From: Saccharum officinarum
Taxonomy: Eukaryota > Streptophyta > Magnoliopsida > Poales > Poaceae
Reading direction: 5' to 3'
DNA length: 64,000 nt
Assembly: GCA_020631735.1 (NCBI GenBank)
Contig: CM036167.1
Coordinates: forward strand, 1,306,988 to 1,370,987
A program made the translations under genes and the position numbers. Of this stretch, positions 36,464 through 48,467 are shown piece by piece. Position 1 is the stretch's first letter. Each line of letters begins with the position of its first letter. The notes under the pieces are model-generated. The model worked only from the letters and a program-made list of their open reading frames with translations, ran no database searches and had not been told where the DNA came from.

Positions 36464-39318
36464 ATGAGTCAATCAAAGTTCATCAACGGCTTGCAGAAAG
36501 GTCGAATTTCGGATGCTATCATAGTCCGCGTCATTAGAAAGTGGACACACTATGAGAATCAAGGCCAAGGCCCACCGCTGTTTGTTGGCATGGTCGTAGC
36601 TGATGCAAAGGTACTAGCAGCACCAAACGTGGCTTCTTCAATTATACCTGGTCATATCGGCACACTAATTCTAATACCTAATTGCCAATCTATTCATGCC
36701 AACAGGGACATGCCATGTATGCAGAGGTCTGTGACGATCTAATTGAAGAAAAAGCAAAGCTTTTTGATGTTGCAAAGGTTTATGCCATCAAATACTTCGT
36801 CGTCGAAAATGCGAAGAAATTCTTTAGAGCAGTCGATAAGAACCTCATGATTGAGATCACGCAATACACTACTGCTGAGGTTGTGCAGAATCCTCCGCAA
36901 TCAATTCCGGAATACATCTACAGAATCACCCAATTCCCAGCAATAAAGGTCACAAAGATGATTTTCAGCTACACAGGTACATACTAAGGTTCTAATTTTC
37001 GCTCTTGCCTTCCTCTTCTCCTTTTCAAAAGAGGGAAAAAAGTAAAGGACTAGGGACATAGACAGCAGGCACCCAGCAAATTGCACAGCTCATAGGTTGC
37101 ATACTTAGGTCGTCCTATCATTATTGCATCGGTATATATGCAGCCCATAACATGCTCATTTTGAGTTTCAGATATCATCGGCTACCTGGTAAAGTATGAA
37201 GCAGCCAAGACTTTTGTTCCGAAAAACCGTGAAAAGGCAAAAACCCTAAGAGAGATCTATATCAAAGATTTGAGGTACACACATTCATCTGTATATACAT
37301 TTACTGCTGTACACATCCAGAACAGGTTGTCGTCAACTTACATGTGTTGTTGAACAGGGACAACATGCTCAAGATCACGCTCTGGGGTGACCACGCTCTA
37401 AATTTCAATATTAATAACATCTACGACCCTGAAGCTGGTAACCTTATAGTGTGCCTCATCGTTGGCTGCCTGCCACGACAGGATTTCACTGACAATGGTA
37501 ATACCTTACCCATAGTTTGGTTCAGATTTATCATTCTCCAGATTAACTTAACTGAGTGCTAATTGCATGCTATTTCAGACAAAATAGCCCTGACAGGAAG
37601 TTCAGCTTGTTCCTACTACATCAACCCCAATATTGCAGAGGCACGACCGTTCCATTCTAGGTAACAGCTACATAGATCTGCAGCCATTCCATTGCTATAC
37701 ACCGTATATGATATTAATCTGGCTTCAATGACCAGGTTCAAGAATATCCCTGTTTATATCCAGCGCCCACTTGATGAAGAGATCAGTGCTCCAGCTCTGG
37801 ATATCCAGCTACCCAAGAAAACCATAATGGAACTGGACCATGTCAATCCATTCAATGAAAAGGTAGACAACTTGAATAACAAAACCTACACCTTTGCCTC
37901 AGTACTTATCATAATCTAAGCCCTTTACGCTCCATGATAGGAACCGGGCCCGTACAAATGTACAGTCACCGTTACTTCTATTGTCACTACTTCGAAATGG
38001 TGGTACATGGCTTGCAAGACGTGCAAAAAAAGCGCCGAGCAAGACTTGCATGGCACCTACAAGTGTCCAGTTCCGACATGCCGCACCACAGGAACAGCTC
38101 CTAGGTATCTATTCCGTACCTTGGAACAAATCAGCTTAACACTATAGACTTACTATCTCAAAAAATTATACGATCTAAGCCTACGTAAAACCTGCACAGA
38201 TATCTCCTCTCATTTAAAGCAAAAGACGAAACAGCAGAAGGCCGCTTCTTCGCTTATGATGACGAGGCTCAGCAGATGGTCCAGAAAGAGTGCGAAGCCA
38301 TATTTAATCCACTGAATCCAAGAGATGTGCTGCCTGTGCCATTGCAAAAGATCATTAACAAGAAATATGTCCTTGCCGTTGATCTCACCAACGAAGCGTG
38401 CAAGACTACAAAGTACAGAGAGTACCTGGTTAAGGCTGTTCTAGAGAAGCCATCGGTGCGCGATGTCGCGCAAAGCCCTCCATTAATTGAGCACGGCACG
38501 ATGGAACAAAGAGGCGTAGGTACATCCACTGAACCTCTTCCTGACGAAACTGAGCTGCTTCAGATTGAACCCGCAATTCATCAGGTATATCAACTGACCG
38601 CTCCATCCCTGTCTTAACTCCACAATGTTAACCAATATAGCAGCCTAAAATTATTATGTCTCCAACAGACTCCAGCACCAACACTTCAAGGTGATCAGGA
38701 AACCCCCAAAGACGATGGCGAGAGGTATCAAATATTGAAATCAAGTATTTTGCATAACCATTGTAGACAGATAGCTATAGACAACTTACACTTTATTTTC
38801 CCAAGAACAACACAACCTGGAACCGATGCTCGGCGCCAACTGAATTTCTCTGACGACACAACTGACAAGGTCACTTCCATTGCCTCAAACACTGTAAACC
38901 ATATCATCCAGACTCATAAAACTGCAACTAAATATGTTAACAATTTAAATTGTAGCATGGAACCGACGAAGATGCAGACGAAGACGACCAGATTGATCCT
39001 AAGCTCAAAAGGAGCCTTCCACACCAGGCTTCATCATCCAAGCCTAAGAGCAAAAGGTGTGTTGCATGCACTCTTATACTCTATGTCGACAATGCAAACA
39101 TAACCGTTCACTTTCATGTGTTCAATACTTATTACAGAGGGAAGTCTGTCCCCGAAGACACCACCACAAAAAAGGTTCCTAGACCTGAAATGCTGTCGCT
39201 TTTGGCGCACAGGTAAATATCTGGCTACAGTTTAGGTTTATGCTTCCTCACACTAAGATAAGGTTGTCCCTATATTCTGAACTCCAACAGTACATGTATA
39301 GCCTATGCTAAGACATAA
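36464..39318 (+). CDS. RPA70-like single-stranded DNA-binding protein of the Helitron
   Basis: I infer 13 exons, all with GT-AG borders and matching phases: 36464-36610, 36706-36976, 37172-37274, 37358-37497, 37579-37660, 37736-37862, 37941-38104, 38200-38584, 38669-38724, 38806-38869, 38956-39056, 39138-39212 and a tentative last exon 39291-39318. The product is about 580 residues. The N-terminal part is a DUF223/OB-fold unit (IIVRVIRKWTHYENQGQGPP, then GHAMYAEV), followed by a second OB fold (MLKITLWGDHALNF) and an RPA70 C-domain-like zinc ribbon, KWWYMACKTC...YKCPVPTCR (C-x2-C-x13-C-x4-C). An acidic/basic tail ends near PRPEMLSLLAHR. RPA-like proteins are a hallmark of plant Helitrons. No stop or frameshift was seen in the exons. 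The first and last exons are the least certain. Confidence 0.78.
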
Positions 39319-40627
39319 CAGGCTACTTCTGTAGACTTAGTGCATAGTTTCTTACACCAACATAAACCTCCCCCTATAACTTGAACTCCACTAGCACATA
39401 GATAACCTATACTGAAACATAGCAACCTTCTTCTATACACTGATTTCAGACTTTTGTTATCACAGAAAATGTTCACGCCACTATCGGCTACAGCAAGCTT
39501 TTGGTTCTTTTGAAGGAGTAGACCAGAGTTCCAAACTCCACTCAATGCTTAACGTGTTTAATAATATGTATATAGTGCCAGACTACGCTTCTGCACTTTA
39601 TGGTGCCATCAAACTGCAATGAGTACCTACTTCCTGTATAATTGTTAGGTACCCTGCCCTTTCTATCGTATTCTAGACACCAACAGCACGTTACTTATAT
39701 GTAGCGTATGGCGTAGCACAGAGACATCTACTATCTGTACCTCTAGATCCAGCTAAGTTTATCAAAACCTATGTTCTATCATGGCTACTACCTATGAAGG
39801 ACTTATTCTATATATGTAGATTCCAGTTGAGGTGCGAAAGTAACAAATTAACCAAAATTTCTCCTTCAAACATGTTGCTCACCTTATGCTGTCCGTCAGC
39901 CTGTGTTACAGTATTCCTAGATAACAACCAGAAACGAGCACGGCCCGGACCAAAAGGAAACCCGCGAGCTAACTCTCTCAATACCTCAGTACTGGCCTGC
40001 TCTTACTCCTCGTTCCCTTTCTCTCCAACACGGTCCACTGCGTCTTCTCCCCATTCCCTTCGAGCATCTCCACGCAGATTATGCCGCACCACCCAGCCGC
40101 GCCGCCGCCGCAGAGCTGATCTCCGTCTCTGACTCACCCACCCTCTCATGGACTGCAAAGTAACATGAATATATCTACTCCAGTATTTCTTTTCACTACC
40201 CACATGTATACTGACCGATCCATATACAGATCCAGTATCTGTCCACCTACCTACAAATCGAGTCACCAACAGTCAAAACAAGCCGATGGATCTGAACAAC
40301 GCCACCGGAACACCACCAGAGCCGTGCAGCGCCAGCTAACAGCTTACCTGACCCGTCGCTTGCATGAAGCTAAATTCAAACTGTGCCATCAGACACCGCC
40401 GTTTGTAGCCGCCTAGGTCATTATGTAGAATTATGTAAGTGCTATGCCTCCATGTAACAGACAGCTCTAACCACTCCTATCAATATCTCGCGTTCCTGCA
40501 GCTGTAACCCTGTCAGCTCCATGCTATGTGTACAACCTCAACAAATGCTATGAACAATCCTATTGCCTATATTGTAATAAGAAAGTATGCTGACATGCCT
40601 TCTATATCAACCGCAATTAGCTCCCAC
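39319..40627 (+). other. Helitron 3' non-coding region
   Basis: Between the RPA gene and the 3' hairpin there is only a short GC-richer patch near 40000-40130. The ORFs here are short and domain-free. Confidence 0.5.
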
Positions 40628-40656
40628 GCGCGCGAAGACGCGCGCCCCGCCACTAG
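40628..40656 (+). other. Helitron 3' terminus: hairpin plus CTAG
   Basis: GCGCGCG (40628-40634), loop AAGA, CGCGCGC (40639-40645) form a perfect 7-bp stem. Eleven nucleotides later the element ends CTAG (40653-40656), followed by T. This is the canonical Helitron terminator of transposition. Confidence 0.85.
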
Positions 40657-41171
40657 TACCAAACACCTCAGAAGCAAAAACCGTTTTTTATGCATGTAAA
40701 AGGACGTGGAGCCACTTTTTTTTTTGCGTAGAAGCTAGAGCTACAATTTATGATTTCTCCCTCCGGCTTTGGCTCATCGGAAAAAGCACCTTGGAGAAGG
40801 ACAGGGGAGCCGTGTCAAATAGTCCTTTATAGCTTGCGTCTACACGAGATATTCAGATGTAAGCTCCTAGAATTCACATTTTTCTTTATTTATTTGTAAA
40901 AGGTCGATCTAGAACCATATGAATGTAGCTTCCAAAAAGTATAAATTTTTGACTTTAGACATTTGATTTTGAATTTGAAGGCCTGCGTTGACCTTCCAAG
41001 CTGGAAATGGTGAAGGAGTTATTTTTTCACTTTATGTAAAAAATTCAAACCTATGAATTCATTAGTTAGAATTTGGATCGTTAATTTCAATGATTATTAG
41101 ACCGGTCTCAATAGATAGTTTCATAGCGTTGTTTCTACGATTGTCATGTCACATTGAGCGAAATAAACTTA
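40657..41171. other. intergenic, no gene
   Basis: AT-rich flank of the Helitron with transposon-like sequence (T-runs, GGAGCC, AGCTAGAGC). No ORF of interest. Confidence 0.4.
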
Positions 41172-41607
41172 GGGGCTATTTGGATCCTTTCATTTAGAGG
41201 AATTGAAATCTACATAATAAATTAGGCTATTTGACTTCGAATTTGACATTCCACCACTTTTCAAAGTTCACACATAAGCCTATCTCAAATTCATAGGGTG
41301 TTCATAGGGTGAGAGATGAAAATTGATTCTATAGATCACCACTCTATATTTCTACTTTGCAACCTATAAAACGCTCTTCAACTCACTCCCATATGGTAGC
41401 AATGTAACACGTAAGTATCTCTCGTATAGCCAATAATAACATACAATGACCATAATAAAGACGTTTACTATCTACTCTTGCCCTTCTTTTAACCCTCTTT
41501 TTTTCCATTAATAAACATAATCCATATACAACCATATTAGCTTAATTAATATGTGTCGAAATTATGATTATTAAAATAAATTCAATTCCAAGGATCTAAA
41601 CGGGGCC
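41172..41607. mobile_element. candidate MITE nested in an older MITE
   Basis: The left end GGGGCTATTTGGATCC and the right end GGATCTAAACGGGGCC form an imperfect inverted repeat (10 of 16 bases match). The surrounding sequence (GGTCTCAATAGATAGTTTCAT at about 41103 and CATAGAGAGTTTCATCCGGA at about 41676) looks like the two halves of a different MITE, suggesting nesting. The target duplication is unclear. Confidence 0.4.
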
Positions 41608-42776
41608 TAGACTAAACATCCACTCTCAATACAAAGTTCCATTCCATAATTTCATAGACATTTAATTTCATGACTCATAGAGAGTTTCATCCGGATAAAA
41701 CTCGTTTCTTCTCTCTTCTTAAATATAATGTCATGTCATCAAAATGTCTACGTGACAACCTATTTAATGCAAATGAAAACTTTTACTGTGGAGATCACGG
41801 AAAGCACATTTAGAGTAAGGCTAATAATACAACCGGCTGCTGGCTGTAAGATCCTTACAGCTCATCTCTTAGCCCATTCGCATAGTAGTTAGCTCTTCAC
41901 TATTAAATATATGGTTCACTTATCTCTCTCGTAAAGTTTCTTGATTCCTGTGCCTAAGCTAACTTACAGTCCGCTTCACCTTTCTCTCATCTTCTCTCCT
42001 CCACGTCAGCATTCAGCCTGCACATGTACTGTTATTATACTGCCTGTAACCAAGTCAGGCTCCTCGATCGGTTCGTGTCTCAACGACCATCCATGTCGCA
42101 TGTACTGAAACGGGGAAGGAAAAGGTAGAACAGAAACATACTAAACATGTGAATAGGTGATGTGAATAGGTGATGATAGGGATCACACAATTCAAGGGAG
42201 CTCATAGGGCCCGTGCAGGAGAACAAAGTTTGGCTTGGTTGTTTCTGTTGCACACTTCATAAATCTAACATGCAGAGTTACGTGGTGAAGGAGCACACAA
42301 AATTATTTTTGATCGAGTTCAAACAAAAGCTAAGACGGTTCACTCTTTCCGGAGCAAAGAAAACTAAAGCAGTTTTCTACCTTACACATACTAATTAAAA
42401 TAATAAAATTCATAAGCGGTCCTTATTCTTGTAAGAGTGTATCATTCTTGTCTCCAAACTCGCAAATTGACCACTTCAGTCCAAAACCTTTGTTCGGATA
42501 TCTGAGTTAGTCCAAACACGTCTAGACTTGTGCCCATATGCTGACGTGGCATGCTAACATATGGGGCTCGCGCATGTTCGCTTCATCTCTCTCCTCTCTC
42601 CTTCCCCCCCCCAAGTCGTGCAGCAATGGTGTTCGGTCCGCCCAAGCTCCTCATGGTTTGCCACACCCCTAGCCATGCCGACCCCTAGCTGAGCACCACC
42701 CTGGCTAGGTGAATCACTAGCCGAGCATGCCCCCCTAGCCGTCGTCGTGCACCCCTAGTCCGGGCTATAGGGATTC
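41608..42776. other. intergenic, MITE-like debris
   Basis: Besides the outer MITE half there is a candidate at about 41818-42055 (AAGGCTAATAATACAACCGG...GTTATTATACTGCCTG) with weak terminal repeats. No gene recognised. Confidence 0.35.
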
Positions 42777-42846
42777 TGATGCGGAGGTACGCGAAGGAGC
42801 TGCCGGCCATGGGGATCTCGACGACAAACTCGGTGTAGTAGAACAT
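42777..42846 (-). pseudogene. fragment of a cationic amino acid transporter (CAT) gene
   Basis: On the minus strand this reads MFYYTEFVVEIPMAGSSFAY, then LRI. It corresponds to the conserved CAT/APC-family segment around CYTEFAVEIPVAGGSFAYLR, which forms a transmembrane helix and loop in plant vacuolar and plasma-membrane amino acid permeases. The bordering frame is shifted, and the upstream continuation (52872 onward, across the LTR element) quickly reaches a stop. Only this scrap remains, so it is a pseudogene or captured fragment. Confidence 0.5.
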
Positions 42847-43932
42847 AGAGATCTGTAGGGTCGAGATGGCGGACTAGAGGGGGGGTGAATAGTCCTTTCT
42901 AAAATAAACGTGTCGGCAAACCGAAACAAATGCGGAATTAAAACTATCGGTCTAGCCAAGACTACACCCCTCTATCTAAGTTCACAAGCACCTCACAAAG
43001 ATCCTAAAAATGTAACTAAGGTGCTTTCCTTAGCAAGAGCTCTCCTAAACAATTCTAGAGCAAGGTCACACAAACCTATGCACTAGTACTTTTAGCAAAG
43101 CCGGGGAGCTCCTACACAATTCTAGTAAGCAAAAGCACGAAGCCACCTATGCTCACTAGCAATGCTCAATAGCAAGGCAACTAATGCCAAACTAGAGAGC
43201 GCAAAATACTTAGCTACACAAACTAAGCAATATGACTAACAAGGTTACACAAACCAAATTAGCCACGCAACGGGAGCTACTTCTATGCTACACAAGCAAG
43301 AAGGTAACTAGCTAACTACACAAACAAACTAGTTACAAGAGCAACTACACAAGCACAAATATATGAAAGTAAATACAAGCTTGTGAATCGAAAGCAAACC
43401 ACCGAGAAGATGTACACAATGTTGACACGGCGGTTTTTCACCGAGGTTCACTTGGTTGCCACCAAGCTAGTCCCCGTTGTGGCGATACACCCACTTGATG
43501 GATCACGAGCTAATTGACTATCAAGAGTCAAACCCTCAGCGGGTGCCGCACATCCACTCTCAAGATGGGGATCCTCCAAGCCACGAGCTTTACTAGAGTT
43601 GCTCTTCGCGATCCCCGCGGGGTGAGCACAATCCCCTTACAAATCCTCCTCCGGAGCCACGCACAATCTCCACGCGTGCTTCAACGGAGTCGCAAGCCAC
43701 CAAGCCGTCTAGGAGGTGGCAACCTCCAAGAGTAACAAGCACCACCGGCTTGCAACACGATCACCTAGTGCCACTCGATGCAATCCTCTCGATGCAACGC
43801 ACTAGAATCGCTCTCTCACTCGATCCGATGAACACTATCAAGCATGAGTGAGTTAGAGGGCTTCCAAGCACTACCACATAAGCCACTAAGGCCAAAGTGT
43901 GCTCAGCTGCCGGCCAAGGCCGGCCACAAGGT

Positions 43933-43942
43933 CTATTTATAA
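43933..43942 (-). promoter_or_regulatory. LTR TATA box (3' LTR copy)
   Basis: TTATAAATAG on the minus strand. Transcription would start about 30 bp further at about 43,905, placing the CpG-rich array upstream in U3. The functional copy is at 51443-51452 in the 5' LTR. Confidence 0.55.
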
Positions 43943-43989
43943 CCCCACAGTCAAATAGAGCCGTTACACACTTGTCCGTTTTTCCGCGG

Positions 43990-44512
43990 GAGCACCGGAC
44001 GCGCCGGTGGTAACTCACCGGACGCGCTCAACCGCGTCCGGTGCCCCTCCGACATCCGCGTGTCCTCCGAATTTCAAATTCGTCCGTTAGATCCTCCAAC
44101 GGTCACTGCGTGCCAACGGTCAAACGACCCACCGGACGCGCTGCTGCGAACCACCGGACGCGCCGGTGCGCACAGCACCCGCGCCCGCGAAGCAACCACC
44201 GGACGCGCTGCTCGCAACCACCGGACGCCACAGTACCCGCGTCCGGTGCGAGTCCAGTAAGCGCCCGAGACCACCGGACGCGTCCGATGGTGTGACACCG
44301 GACGCGCACCGCGTCCGACGTCCTTGTTTCCCTCAGGGCGCAAGACCGGACGCGCCGGTCCCGTGGGTCACCGGACGCGCCGGTGCCAAACCCTAGCTCG
44401 CGCGCCTGACGCCCGGACGCTGCACTGACCGGACGCGCTGGTCCACAGTGACCGCGTCCGGTGCAGCGTCCGGTGCAGCGTCCGGTGCTGCGTCCGGTCA
44501 CCTCTGTGACCG
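43990..44512. repeat. ACCGGACGCG / CGCGTCCGGT array in U3 (3' LTR)
   Basis: About 14 exact copies of ACCGGACGCG or its reverse complement, plus several one-base variants, within roughly 520 bp, in both orientations. It is far more GC- and CpG-rich than the rest of the element. Confidence 0.85.
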
Positions 44513-45361
44513 CGTTCGCCTCCGTTTCTTTTCCGACTTCCGGCGCAATGGAAAATAGGCATTTCACTTCCCCGAAATCGCCTGAATCCCGCGCTCGCAC
44601 GCTCGGCGGGAGAGAGAAAGGAACCAAACCCCTCTCTACCCGTAAACCACAGCGCGACCAACGCCACCTTTGCAAATGTGCCAACACCAACAAGTGATCA
44701 CCACCTTGTGCTCGTGTGTTAGCATTTTCACAAACATTTTCTCCAAAGGAATTAGGCACTCAACTTGCCTCGCCACTCGATCCTAACACGTATGCAAAGT
44801 TAGATCGCTCAAGTGGCACTAGATGACCGATATGCAAACAAGTTTGCCCCTCTTAATAGTACGGCCATCTATCCTAAACCCGGTCATCAGCTTCTCTACA
44901 CACCTATGACCGGTGAAATGGAAATGCCCTAGGTTATACCTTTGCCTTGCGCATTCCACTCCATCTCCTCCGACATTGATGCAACACATGCACCAACCAT
45001 ATCACAAATGATATGATCCACTTCATATCATCATGTGACCTTGGTCCATCGATCTTGACCTCACTTGCTCTTCACCGTTGCGTCGGTCCATCGGCGCCAA
45101 GTCTTGCTCAAGCTTCACCGCCTCGCGGTCCATCGCTCCAAAGCCTCCGACTTGCCCTTCACACTTGCAACCGGTCCATCAAGCCAAGCCTCATCTTGAT
45201 CTTTGCCACCTTGGTCACATGACTCCATGTCATGTCTCATATGCAATGAGCTCCTTTATAACACAATCATCTGTGGACTAATTCCCTGTGTATCTCACAT
45301 AAACACAATTAGTCCACCTAAGGTTGTCACTCAATTACCAAAACCAAACAAGGACCTTTCA

Positions 45362-45376
45362 ATCTCCCCCTTTTTG
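45362..45376 (-). other. polypurine tract
   Basis: On the minus strand AAAAAGGGGGAGAT directly precedes the 3' LTR start (TGAAAGG). It is the expected plus-strand priming site of reverse transcription and confirms the orientation of the element. Confidence 0.8.
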
Positions 45377-48300
45377 GTAATTGATGACAACTCTACAAAG
45401 ATATGGAAATTAAGTTCTTTTGGACTTTATGCCACTTAACCAACATTTAAGCTCTATGTTAGAATTTGGATAAGCACCATAAAATCCAACTTGGTAGTGA
45501 TAACTCTCCCTACATATGTGCTCAAATGGTTTGGTTTCAAGCTTGCACATATGCATAAATATGAAATTTGTGGGAGGGTTAGCACTACTAAGTGATGCTA
45601 AGGTGTATAGAATAAACCTTTGTAGTTCGATACCATTTGATAGCTCGATACCATTTGAAAATCATAAGTTTGCCATCATCCTTAGCATCATGAGTAGCTA
45701 GACATCAAAAACACTAGAAACCCCGTGAGATCAACATTATAAGTAAGGTTCTAGTTTTTCATGATAAACACAAGTCTAGCTATCATCCTATGCATGCTAG
45801 TTATCATATCATCATTCAAGTTCTATAACTAGCATACACCACACAAGCATGCATGTTAAATAAAAACTTATGCAATGCTAGCAAGCACATGAATATGCAC
45901 AAGTCAAATGCAACCAATCAATGTTCATGAGCTTGCTCCCCCTACTTGTGTGCTTCTCTTGTCCAAGAATTTTGATCCTTTTCTTTTCTTCATTGTTGCT
46001 CCCTCTTTGTCCATTTCCATGTCCAAACCCCATCTTCTCATGATGTCCCCAAACCCCTCTCTTGGTGCATTGACATATCTTTGTTCCAACTTCTCCCCCT
46101 TTGTCATCAATTTCCATAAAGGGTGTATTTCTCATTGATACAAAGGCTTGCATTGGGGTAGATGGTTGAGACTTGAATATTGCGTTGTTGATGGACATCA
46201 CCGCACATGTTGGAATGGCATTACTTGTATGTTGCTCTTGAGATACCACTTAGGATCTTTGACCTTGATACCATTAGGTGGGGCTCCTCCCCCTATGTCA
46301 TAGCATGGGTCATTCACTTGATAATCTTGAGCTCTTGTGTGTGAGGGAACTTTCTTCATTTGATGATCACTTAAAATTGAGGATCACTTGTGGAACCACC
46401 GTCTTGTATAAATGATATCATGTGTAGAAATACCACGAATAAGTGTGTGATACCAATTTGAAGAATCCTCTATCATGGAACCACTTGTAGGATTTTGTCA
46501 ATATGATCTTTTCTTGAACATTTGCTATCTTTATGAGTACCACTTGTAGGATATCACTTGTAAATCATGATCTAGACACCACTTGTAAATACCAATTGAA
46601 GAAATATTTTGAGTCTAGATACCATTTGAAACACCCTAGATATCCATTTGCATAGTTGTCTTGTGCTTGTACCCATATCATTGTCATGAGCTTCTAGTAT
46701 GACTTGAACTAAGTTGATTTGCCTAAGATTCTAAGTCCGGTTTGATCCAATGACAAGCTTCTTCACACCTCATACTAAGGGTTATCTTGCCAATGTTGTA
46801 CTTGTCACTTGTTAGCAATCCAAACTAGATCAAGTACTTGGGTTCACTAGCTCATGAACAAATTCATACACATACCACTAGATCATTCAAATAATTCAAG
46901 CAATAGTGGTAGGCTATGAATTTAAATATTTCATTTGTTATGCATGATCCTAGTAAGCATGTACTATATGCACTAATCGCATACTAGTAAGGGATGAAAT
47001 GATCATGCACATTGCAATGATACCTTTGTTATGTTGGAGTAGAGGATAGTCACATAGATTCCAATTCATTACTCCAATAGAAATGTGAAGTCCAATTTAT
47101 AAGCTTGGTGAAGACCAATCATTATAGAGAAATTCATTCTTCACCCATATGAAATGAGAACCACTAATAATCAAGTGCATTATCTCTTGTTGTGGTTGGC
47201 TTGCTTTTTCTCTTTGATCAATGCTTGCATGAGAGAAGTACTTATGATACCAATTTTATAACCATGACTAGCTCTCTTTTGGGTGTTGCTTGCTTTTCTT
47301 GATCAATCCTATTGATTGCTTCAATTTAGCATCTCAAATGTCCCTTGAATTCATCACTTCCATGTTAGCCTTCCAAGCCGGTGCTCGGTTTACCCACCCA
47401 TGGGCGGCAAGCCCCCTCAGCAGGGAGAAGTGACCTCTCTCCAAAGAACCATCCTTGACACTTACTTGAATTGCCTTTGATTGATTGATCTATGGACTTA
47501 ACTTGATGAGTAACCTTGAATTATTCTTTAAGTCCTTTTCTTTCTACTAAATGATCTCCAATCATTACTAGAACTTGAACCTCATCTTCATCTTGAGTTT
47601 GATCTTCATTTTCAAATTTGAGTACCAAATTTGTACACTAGGTACATTCCACAATCAATGTCCTTGTACTCATTTCTTGTCATGCTTCTAGATCAATTCA
47701 AAACCAAACTTAGGTACCTCAACCACTTATAAACAAGTTTCCAACATGAGGACCTTTCAATTAAAGTGACTCTAGATTAATCCAATGATTGTTACTTTTC
47801 TGGCAGATTCTGTACCCTTCAAAAATAATTCATATCTCCAAATGTACAGCATCTTATACCATAAGTCTAGAGCATGTATACCAAATTTCAAGTCAATCCA
47901 ATATGATTTGGTCACTCAAACTCAGACTTGATCTCAGCTAGCTTAGATTTTCAATAATGGACAGATTTTAATACATTGAGCTATACTTCATCAAATGTGA
48001 ATCAATCTTGAGATTAACTTGTTTGAACACTCTCACAAGACATATATCCATTCAATCCACTTACTAAATGTCATCTTATGAATTTATCCAACACAAATCA
48101 ATCCAAACTTGATTACTAAGCACTTAATCCGTTCAATCATCTCATAGCAAGCAACATTGCATATATATCCAATTCAATCAACTCATATGCACCCAAGTGA
48201 AATGATCAACAAGAGATATACCTTGGTTAGCTCATGATCATCCAATAGCAAGCTTTCAACTTGAATATTTGCAAGCCATCAAATATATCCAATAAATCAC

Positions 48301-48467
48301 CACAATCTTGAATGTTGCACTTGTATGTTGTAGTATTTGGACTCCACTTATTTTGACTTGGCATTGGGATAGAATATGCACTAAGCTTTAAAACTTTATT
48401 CAACATATGATGAACAATATGAATCCAAATGAATCAAGCCTCCAATGCCGATGGTACCTATAAACAA
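45377..48467 (-). other. non-coding internal region of the LTR retrotransposon
   Basis: Three kilobases between gag and the polypurine tract where pol would normally lie. Only short ORFs without domains occur. Phrases such as ACCACTTGTA recur imperfectly around 46370-46640. Confidence 0.7.

Larger units (their letters stand above)
27553..40656 (+). mobile_element. Helitron of the autonomous plant type (RepHel plus RPA)
   Basis: The element carries the two genes that define autonomous plant Helitrons in the usual order and strand: RepHel (31483-35955) and an RPA70-like gene (36464-39318). It ends in a canonical 3' terminus at 40656. Helitrons move by a rolling-circle-like route in which Rep nicks and joins single strands, the helicase unwinds, and RPA is thought to coat the displaced strand. 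The start given here is only the outer limit set by the CACTA element that ends at 27552; I could not find a convincing A|TC 5' end. The leader (27.6-31.2 kb) has a GC-rich island, several short tandem duplications and one extra ORF. Confidence 0.8.
42854..45361 (-). repeat. 3' LTR of the gag-only retrotransposon
   Basis: 2,508 bp, the downstream LTR in the element's own (minus-strand) orientation. It contains the CpG-rich array and TATA box also present in the other copy. Several ORFs open in it identically in both copies but have no domains and are not considered genes. Confidence 0.92.

Noticed and set aside
44103..44759. 218-residue ORF repeated identically at 51613-52269
   Set aside because: It is a translation of the CpG-rich array in the two LTRs, not a gene.
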